Source of the DNA: UBA10107 sp964572885
GTDB lineage: Archaea; Nanobdellota; Nanobdellia; Woesearchaeales; UBA10107
Assembly (NCBI GenBank): GCA_964572885.1
Contig: CAZNFC010000030.1
Coordinates: forward strand, 1-10,609
Length of the DNA stretch: 10,609 bases
Direction: 5' to 3'
The notes under the pieces were generated by a model. That model made no database searches. It worked only from the letters and a program-made list of their open reading frames with translations, and was not told the origin of the DNA. This document shows positions 6,010 to 10,609 of the stretch, piece by piece. The translations under genes were made by a program, and so were the position numbers. Each line of letters starts with the position of its first letter. Position 1 is the stretch's first letter.

Positions 6010-6522
6010 ATGCCTGAAAAGCTTACACCACAAGAGGCCGTCAAGATAAGGTATGAGGGCATTTACGACTGGAACGACCTTTACGCTTACATAAATAAAT
6101 GGTTCAGAGAGAAAAAATTTGATTATTACGAAGTAAAGAACGTAAAGAAGCCCGGAACATATGGTTATGAAAGGGAATATGAGGCTCATGCTGAAAGAGA
6201 AGAATCCGGATATGTGAGACATGATATAGACATAAAGATGCACATGTATCACTGCGAAGATGTTGAAGTCATTGTTAATGGACATAAAAAACAAAAGAAC
6301 AGGGCAGGACTGATGATGATAGAGATCATGCCTTCCGTGACATTTGATTGGCAGAAGAAGTGGGAAAAAGGCTTCAAGAAAAAAGCGAGAAAGTTTTTCC
6401 ATGATTATCTTGTCCGAGGATATGCAATGGAACAGTTAGACAAGATTTATTATGAGATGTACAAGCTCCATACAGGAATAAAAGAGCATCTTGATCTGGA
6501 AAGCAAATATTCGGCGTACTAA
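6010..6522 (+). CDS. Hypothetical protein, upstream member of a tandem paralogue pair
   Basis: I do not recognise this 170-aa protein. It is charged, rich in Lys, Glu, Tyr and Met, with no signal peptide or membrane helix, so probably cytosolic. An N-terminal part contains RYEGIYDWNDLYAYINKWF (14-32), probably helical. A central part alternates as beta strands (RHDIDIKMHMYHCEDVEV, 70-87, and LMMIEIMPSV, 101-110), followed by WQKKWEKGFKKKARKFF (114-130) and a helical tail. The same order with similar residues recurs in the next gene, so the two arose by tandem duplication. It begins 22 nt after a TATA box and probably is translated leaderless. His/Glu-rich patches (HAEREESGYVRHD) are seen but no known catalytic motif. 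No function is proposed. Confidence 0.8.
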   Translation: MPEKLTPQEAVKIRYEGIYDWNDLYAYINKWFREKKFDYYEVKNVKKPGTYGYEREYEAHAEREESGYVRHDIDIKMHMYHCEDVEVIVNGHKKQKNRAGLMMIEIMPSVTFDWQKKWEKGFKKKARKFFHDYLVRGYAMEQLDKIYYEMYKLHTGIKEHLDLESKYSAY

Positions 6523-6524
6523 AG

Positions 6525-7034
6525 ATGGAAAGAAAAATATTAATAAGCGATTTGACTGTAGGATACGAAGGACTATTCAGTTCTTCTGATCTATTTAAAT
6601 TCATAGAGGATTGGTTCCATAACAATGGATACCAGAAAAATGAGATAAAGCACATCGAAAAAGTAAGTGAAAAAGGCAAAAATATTGTCTTTGAGATAAT
6701 GCCTTACAAAGAGATAAATGACTACACAAGATTTGAGATCTATATCAGATTGAGAATAAATGATCTGACTGATACAAAAGTGAAGAAAGACAAGCAGGAA
6801 TTCAAGATAAACAAAGGCAAGATATATATTGGAATCGATGCGTTCCTTGCTGCAGACATAAGGAATAGATGGGAGTCAAGGCCGGGTAGTTTCTTGATCA
6901 GGACAATATTCAACAAGTTCATCGGAAGAGAATATATCGCTAAATTCGAGAAAGGATTAATGGAAGATGTCAAGAATTTCCATGGTGAATTGAAATCTTA
7001 TTTGAATTTGAATAAATATAAAGAACAGGCTTAG
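6525..7034 (+). CDS. Hypothetical protein, downstream member of a tandem paralogue pair
   Basis: A 169-aa protein starting two bases after the stop of its upstream paralogue, surely in the same transcript. The two align almost without gaps: YEGLF...DLFKFIEDWF (14-31) matches YEGIY...DLYAYINKWF; RFEIYIRLRI (69-78) matches RHDIDIKMHM; and the C-terminal NKFIGREYIAKFEKG (130-144) matches HDYLVRGYAMEQLDK. Identity is low to moderate, so the copies have diverged, and the His-rich patch of the first is absent. No signal, membrane segment or known active-site motif is visible. No clear SD precedes the start, so translation may couple to the upstream stop. A hetero-oligomer of the two products is possible but is only inference. 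Confidence 0.8.
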   Translation: MERKILISDLTVGYEGLFSSSDLFKFIEDWFHNNGYQKNEIKHIEKVSEKGKNIVFEIMPYKEINDYTRFEIYIRLRINDLTDTKVKKDKQEFKINKGKIYIGIDAFLAADIRNRWESRPGSFLIRTIFNKFIGREYIAKFEKGLMEDVKNFHGELKSYLNLNKYKEQA

Positions 7035-7045
7035 TTCTGCAAATG

Positions 7046-7053
7046 TTTATAAA
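7046..7053 (+). promoter_or_regulatory. TATA box of the tRNA-Leu/tRNA-Thr unit
   Basis: TTTATAAA begins 12 nt after the preceding stop codon. Applying the spacing of the leaderless promoters, transcription would start near 7076, about 11 nt before the mature 5' end of tRNA-Leu. The 12-nt gap between the two tRNA genes suggests they share this promoter. Confidence 0.65.
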
Positions 7054-7086
7054 GAAAATTCTTAGACGATTTTGTTAAACTCCAAT

Positions 7087-7170
7087 GAGGGGGTAGCAAA
7101 GTGGTTAAATGCGCAGGACTTAAGATCCTGTCGGTTAGTCCGTTCGAGGGTTCGAATCCCTTCCCCCTCA
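7087..7170 (+). tRNA. tRNA-Leu (anticodon UAA)
   Basis: A type II tRNA of 84 nt without encoded CCA. Acceptor stem GAGGGGG/CCCCCTC is a perfect 7 bp with discriminator A7170. The anticodon stem CAGGA/TCCTG encloses CTTAAGA with anticodon TAA at 7121-7123. The 15-nt variable arm (7131-7145) forms its own CGG/CCG stem, as leucine tRNAs require. The T arm GAGGG-TTCGAAT-CCCTT and the D-loop GG are canonical. Confidence 0.95.
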
Positions 7171-7180
7171 CTTAATTTTT
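7171..7180 (+). other. Spacer with oligo-T between the tRNA genes
   Basis: CTTAATTTTT follows tRNA-Leu directly. The five T could cause partial termination; otherwise it is the spacer removed during maturation of a dicistronic tRNA precursor. The tRNA-Thr gene has no room for its own promoter in the 12-nt gap, favouring read-through. Confidence 0.35.
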
Positions 7181-7182
7181 AT

Positions 7183-7258
7183 GCCTCCGTGGCTTAGTAG
7201 CTATAGCGGCTGCCTAGTAAGCAGCAGGTCCCGAGTGCAAGTCTCGGCGGAGGCTCCA
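7183..7258 (+). tRNA. tRNA-Thr-like (anticodon AGU), with encoded CCA and altered D/T loops
   Basis: A 76-nt type I tRNA. Acceptor GCCTCCG/CGGAGGC (7 bp), anticodon stem GCTGC/GCAGC (5 bp) and T stem CCGAG/CTCGG (5 bp) are all perfect. Discriminator is T7255 followed by an encoded CCA at 7256-7258. The anticodon loop CTAGTAA gives AGT at 7216-7218, reading threonine codons; the GCC...GGC acceptor and U73 also fit archaeal tRNA-Thr. Odd features: A34, which archaeal tRNAs normally avoid (they use G34); T-loop TGCAAGT with G instead of U at position 55; C instead of G at position 19; and a T13-T22 mismatch in the D stem. The perfect stems argue for a working molecule, while the changed conserved positions argue for a specialised tRNA, a decaying copy or base errors. 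Confidence 0.85.
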
Positions 7259-7347
7259 TTTTCATCTACAGTATTTTATTTCAATATAGAAAATAATTAA
7301 CTACGACATTATTTGATAGTTTTCACTACTGAGCAATAAAGAACAAA
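7259..7347. other. AT-rich intergenic spacer
   Basis: Together with the promoter and leader of the next gene this makes a 147-nt gap. The first part is T-rich (TTTTC, TATTTTATTTC) and can end the tRNA transcript. I see no ORF, repeat or convincing hairpin in it. Confidence 0.4.
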
Positions 7348-7362
7348 GGAAACTTTTATATA
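7348..7362 (+). promoter_or_regulatory. BRE/TATA promoter of the surface-protein operon
   Basis: GGAAAC (BRE-like, 7348-7353) precedes TTTTATATA (7354-7362). The start would fall near 7384, giving a leader of about 22 nt. This leader contains GGGGGT (7392-7397), 8 nt before ATG 7406, as a possible SD. The gene therefore appears to be leadered, unlike the other promoter-proximal genes here. Confidence 0.65.
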
Positions 7363-7405
7363 GGAGCAGTATATAGTTTGTATCAATACTCGGGGGTAGA
7401 ATTAT

Positions 7406-8590
7406 ATGAATAGATATCAGAAAGCATTAGCATATTTGACATTAGCAGGAGCGACATTGAAAGACGCAAATGCATTAGCAGCAAGAGCTCTTGAACCTCA
7501 GAGATCAGGCTTATACGCTCAGCAGACTTTTGACGCAAATTACGGACCTTCAACTGCAACTTCTTTGACAACAGACAATGTGCAGAGCATTGTTGACTTC
7601 AAATCAAAAGGATCATCATCAAGTTACCAATCAAAAACAAACTTAGGATGGAAACATAAAAACATCGTTGGTTATGTTCCTTTTAATTTATCAGGAGAAA
7701 GTTTTAGCGGAGATAATTCATTAGGAGCAACTTCTGCAGGGACAGATTCTGTTTCAACTTCAACATCAGGGTTTGGATTAGGAGGAGGATTCATATCCCC
7801 TTCAGCTGCATTAAAGATTGAAGGATTACTTAAAAATTATGGAAGAGAAGTCACAAGAAAAGACTATGATGCAATCCTAAAAAGAATCTTCAAGAAAGAT
7901 GATGGAAAAGGATATCAGATTAATGCGCAGGCAGCATTCGACATATCATTGAAAGATCCGACTTTTGCTAAATGGCTTAATTATTTGATATTAAACTTCG
8001 ATATGAGCAATGTTACAGGACATTCAAATACAGATGTAACTTTGGACATACCTGTCGTTGGAACAATAACTCCACCAACTTTAGTCAAATCATACGGAAG
8101 AAATGAAATCGGCGGCGGAATAAGGCTTGGAACGATGGCTGATCTTTCATTAGAAGCTTCATTAAGAAGTATAAGTGAAGGAATACCCGGAAGCAAAGAC
8201 ACAGAATTGTCTCAGACAGCATTCGGTGTAAGATATTCTCCTGCGCTTAAAGGAAAATCATGGCTTATCCCGATAAGACCTGAGCTTTATCTTGCTATTG
8301 TAAATACATCAGGAACAGTCGGCACATCAAAAGTAGGCACAAGTGCTTATTTGATCGGTGCAAATGCAAGCGCAACAATTGACCAAGTTAAAATTATAGA
8401 TGATATCGTCAAAGGTACCATAGACAATGTTGTCTACGATGCAAAAGGAATAGCTAATCTTGTTGGGAAAATAGGAAGCTTATTCAGGAAAAAGCCTAAA
8501 GTTTCTGGAGAATTAAACAGCGGCTCAGAAACAATGAAGTCAGCTAACTATAATCTTGAAGGAAAAATAACTCCTGTTACTGAAAGGTAA
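7406..8590 (+). CDS. Beta-rich hypothetical protein upstream of a secreted PKD protein
   Basis: A 394-aa protein of no family I know. The N-terminus (MNRYQKALAYLTLAGATL) has a short, weak hydrophobic stretch that could be a poor signal peptide, but the case is not clear. Residues 66-130 are rich in Ser, Gly and Thr (KGSSSSYQSK, TSTSGFGLGGGF). A helical part with basic residues follows (134-165). From about 169 to the end the sequence alternates polar and hydrophobic residues in strand-sized blocks separated by glycines: IGGGIRLG, LSLEASLRSI, TAFGVRYSP, PIRPELYLAIV, GTSAYLIGANASATI. This resembles beta-barrel or beta-sandwich proteins. Its stop lies 2 nt before the start of the secreted PKD protein, with the SD of that gene overlapping its end, so the two form an operon and may act together at the cell surface. 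Function is unknown. Confidence 0.75.
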   Translation: MNRYQKALAYLTLAGATLKDANALAARALEPQRSGLYAQQTFDANYGPSTATSLTTDNVQSIVDFKSKGSSSSYQSKTNLGWKHKNIVGYVPFNLSGESFSGDNSLGATSAGTDSVSTSTSGFGLGGGFISPSAALKIEGLLKNYGREVTRKDYDAILKRIFKKDDGKGYQINAQAAFDISLKDPTFAKWLNYLILNFDMSNVTGHSNTDVTLDIPVVGTITPPTLVKSYGRNEIGGGIRLGTMADLSLEASLRSISEGIPGSKDTELSQTAFGVRYSPALKGKSWLIPIRPELYLAIVNTSGTVGTSKVGTSAYLIGANASATIDQVKIIDDIVKGTIDNVVYDAKGIANLVGKIGSLFRKKPKVSGELNSGSETMKSANYNLEGKITPVTER

Positions 8591-8592
8591 TC

Positions 8593-10609
8593 ATGAAATT
8601 AAATAAACTTTTTTCATTTTTTGCATTATTCTTTGTTTTGATGAGTGTCAGTGCTTTTGCGCAGGTCGCAATAACAGCAAGTCCTGCTCCATTAGACAGA
8701 AATTCAAATTTGATATGTACAATAAATGGAGGAAATCCATCAGGATATATATATGATTGGACTTTAGGAACACAGCCAAAGAGCTATGCTTCAACAGTTC
8801 CTGGTTCTGCAACAAATGTTGGAGAGACATGGACTTGCTTCGTATCAGTTGCTCCTACATCATACACAGGAAAGATGTACGTAGGACAGGCAAGTGTCAC
8901 AATCCCTGATTTAGCTCCAGTTTCAAACGCAGGAGGACCTTATGTCGGTGTCGAAGGACAACCTGTTACATTTACTGGTTCTGCAGTCGATCCTGAAGGG
9001 GATACGATTGCATCTTGGCTATGGAATTTCGGAGACGGAATAACATCTAATTTACAAAATCCTACTCATATCTATGCAAACAATAGAACATATACAGTAA
9101 CTTTGAGAGCAACTGATTCTTATGGAGCAACTGGAAGCACATCAACTACTACTTCAAGAATTTCAGATCTTTCTCCTGTTGTTAATTTCAACATATCACA
9201 AAATCCAGTAATTGAAGGAATCAATGTAACATTCAGAGATTTATCAACAAGCTACGATCCTATTGCAAACTGGATATGGAATTTCGGAGACGGAAGTCCT
9301 TTAGCAGTTTCTCAGAATACAACTCATATTTATTTAGTCCCTGGAACATATAATGTCAGTTTGACAGTCAGGGATAATGATGGTTCAATCTCTTCAAATG
9401 TACAAAGCATAACAGTAAATGCAATTCCTGACACAACACCTCCTTTGATATTCAACATTACTTCAAGCGCAGCAAACGACACTGCAGTCATTAACTGGAC
9501 AACTGATGAATTGGCAAACTCGACAGTGAATTATGGGATCATAGTGAATGACTCGTCATTTGTGATAAACCATTCAATCAATCTGAGCAATCTTGCTCCG
9601 AACACATTTTACAGCTTCAATGTATCAAGCTGCGATGTGTTCAATAACTGCAACATATCAGGACAATATAATTTTACAACTTTAGCAAACATTATTGTTC
9701 CGGTTATCAACTACACGATAGATATCAACTCTACAGACTTCAACAACACAGTAATCAATAACGGCACAATAAACTTCACAGGAAATATATTTGGATTGCC
9801 TAACTTATCTCTCCAGCCAATTGGAAACTACACAGTAATATTCACTCCTGATATAAATACATCATTCATGTATTGGAACTGGACAGGAAATGTAAATGTT
9901 TCAAGTCCTAATTTACCAGCAACAAACGTTGAAGTTCTTGGAAACGGAACTTTGACTGCAATATACAATTTAACTGTTTCTACTCCTCCTGTAAATAATG
10001 CTCCTATCGTGACGTTAGTTGCTCCTGCAAACAATACTTTATTTGCAGTTTCAAATGTGGCACTACAATATACGCCTACAGATGATTTATCAGCAACACT
10101 ATCATGCGGTTTATACTTGAATTCTGTTTTGAACAGCACAAATCCGAGCATTGCAAACGGAACTATTGATACAATAAATCTTGTTTTAGCTGATGGAACA
10201 TACAACTGGAATGTAATCTGTAATGACGGAAGCCTTAACGGAAGTTCAGTACTATCATTCTTCACAGTAAATACAACAGCGCCACCGGTACATGACGTAG
10301 CAATTGATTCTACTTATCTTCCTGCAGTCAACATAAACGGCAGTGTAGTAAGAAACTCAACAGGCCAGGATCTGTCAGCTTCTGACAATCTTATAGTTGG
10401 GCAAATTTACAATCTAAGATATCAGACAAAGAATAATGGAAATGTCATTGAAAGCTACGTTGCAAACGCAACAATATACAACTCATTGGGAACTGTCGTC
10501 GCTTCATTCGGCCATACACATTCAAATGTAGTTCCTGCTGCCACAAGACTTGATACAGCAGATAATTTCAATACTACAGGATTGCCTGCTGGAGCATACA
10601 CTCTTGTTG
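8593..10609 (+). CDS. Secreted PKD/Fn3-like/CARDB-like multidomain surface protein (3' end outside window)
   Basis: An open frame of 672 codons with no stop before the window edge. Start ATG 8593 follows AAAGGTAA (SD overlapping the previous stop). A Sec signal peptide is clear: MKLNKLFSFFALFFVLMSVSAFA, probable cleavage after residue 23. Then an N-terminal beta domain (24-105), PKD domain 1 (about 106-191, WNFGDG at 144-149), PKD domain 2 (about 193-277, WNFGDG at 229-234), an Fn3-like domain opening PDTTPP and closing YNFTT (about 279-365), an Asn-rich region, an Ig-like domain (about 473-560, ending SFFTVN), and a CARDB-like domain from about 564. More than 30 N-x-S/T sequons occur, mostly after residue 190, implying heavy AglB-type N-glycosylation. 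Expected location is outside the membrane, as an adhesin or S-layer-associated protein; ligand unknown. A membrane anchor may lie beyond the edge. Confidence 0.9.
   Translation, partial: MKLNKLFSFFALFFVLMSVSAFAQVAITASPAPLDRNSNLICTINGGNPSGYIYDWTLGTQPKSYASTVPGSATNVGETWTCFVSVAPTSYTGKMYVGQASVTIPDLAPVSNAGGPYVGVEGQPVTFTGSAVDPEGDTIASWLWNFGDGITSNLQNPTHIYANNRTYTVTLRATDSYGATGSTSTTTSRISDLSPVVNFNISQNPVIEGINVTFRDLSTSYDPIANWIWNFGDGSPLAVSQNTTHIYLVPGTYNVSLTVRDNDGSISSNVQSITVNAIPDTTPPLIFNITSSAANDTAVINWTTDELANSTVNYGIIVNDSSFVINHSINLSNLAPNTFYSFNVSSCDVFNNCNISGQYNFTTLANIIVPVINYTIDINSTDFNNTVINNGTINFTGNIFGLPNLSLQPIGNYTVIFTPDINTSFMYWNWTGNVNVSSPNLPATNVEVLGNGTLTAIYNLTVSTPPVNNAPIVTLVAPANNTLFAVSNVALQYTPTDDLSATLSCGLYLNSVLNSTNPSIANGTIDTINLVLADGTYNWNVICNDGSLNGSSVLSFFTVNTTAPPVHDVAIDSTYLPAVNINGSVVRNSTGQDLSASDNLIVGQIYNLRYQTKNNGNVIESYVANATIYNSLGTVVASFGHTHSNVVPAATRLDTADNFNTTGLPAGAYTLV

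Noticed and set aside
9828..10265. 145-codon - strand frame within the PKD protein gene
   Set aside because: Antisense to a continuous, domain-rich + strand frame; no independent evidence.
1..10609. CRISPR arrays, insertion sequences, transposases
   Set aside because: No direct repeats with regular spacing and no transposase-like protein were seen on either strand.

Overview
The window is AT-rich archaeal DNA. Evidence: a complete set of exosome core genes (rrp4, rrp41, rrp42), the RNA polymerase subunit gene rpoK, a DUF357 protein, SBDS, archaeal TATA/BRE promoters set for leaderless mRNAs, and a type II tRNA-Leu. Small genes, several lineage-restricted hypotheticals and a large PKD-domain surface protein suggest a DPANN lineage (Woesearchaeota/Pacearchaeota-like). 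That placement is an inference; no rRNA or other phylogenetic marker was tested.

Layout, all genes on the + strand. 1-2555: the archaeal exosome superoperon, SBDS (3' end only) - rrp4 - rrp41 - rrp42 - rpoK, with ATGA overlaps and Shine-Dalgarno (SD) sites. The visible end of SBDS carries an in-frame TAA. rpoK sits where rpl37ae-rpoP often follow rrp42 in other archaea. 2572-3311: a DUF357 protein, then a PIN-domain nuclease with its own promoter. 3348-5216: a 622-aa protein with two tandem nucleotidyltransferase-like domains; the first has lost its active-site motifs, the second keeps them, and a long helical region follows. 5284-5814: a CBS-pair protein with a C-terminal zinc knuckle. 5826-5946: a non-coding 121-nt segment closed by a perfect 12-bp stem that can fold as a cloverleaf with a loop-loop contact; I do not recognise it. 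6010-7034: two tandem paralogous genes of unknown function. 7087-7258: tRNA-Leu(UAA) and a strange tRNA-Thr with anticodon AGU. 7406-10609: a two-gene surface operon, a beta-rich protein of unknown family followed by a secreted protein with PKD, Fn3-like and CARDB-like domains and very many N-glycosylation sequons, running off the window.

The left part serves RNA turnover, ribosome maturation and transcription. The middle is a set of separately promoted small units, several probably RNA- or nucleotide-related by domain type. The right end is cell-surface. Gene starts fall into two classes: several promoter-proximal genes have a TTTATAAA-like box ending exactly 22 nt before ATG and no SD (leaderless), while several genes inside operons use GGTGA-type SD sites. 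The most unusual items are the unexplained structured element at 5826-5946, the tRNA-Thr(AGU) with altered D- and T-loops, the active/degenerate nucleotidyltransferase duplication, and the SBDS in-frame stop.
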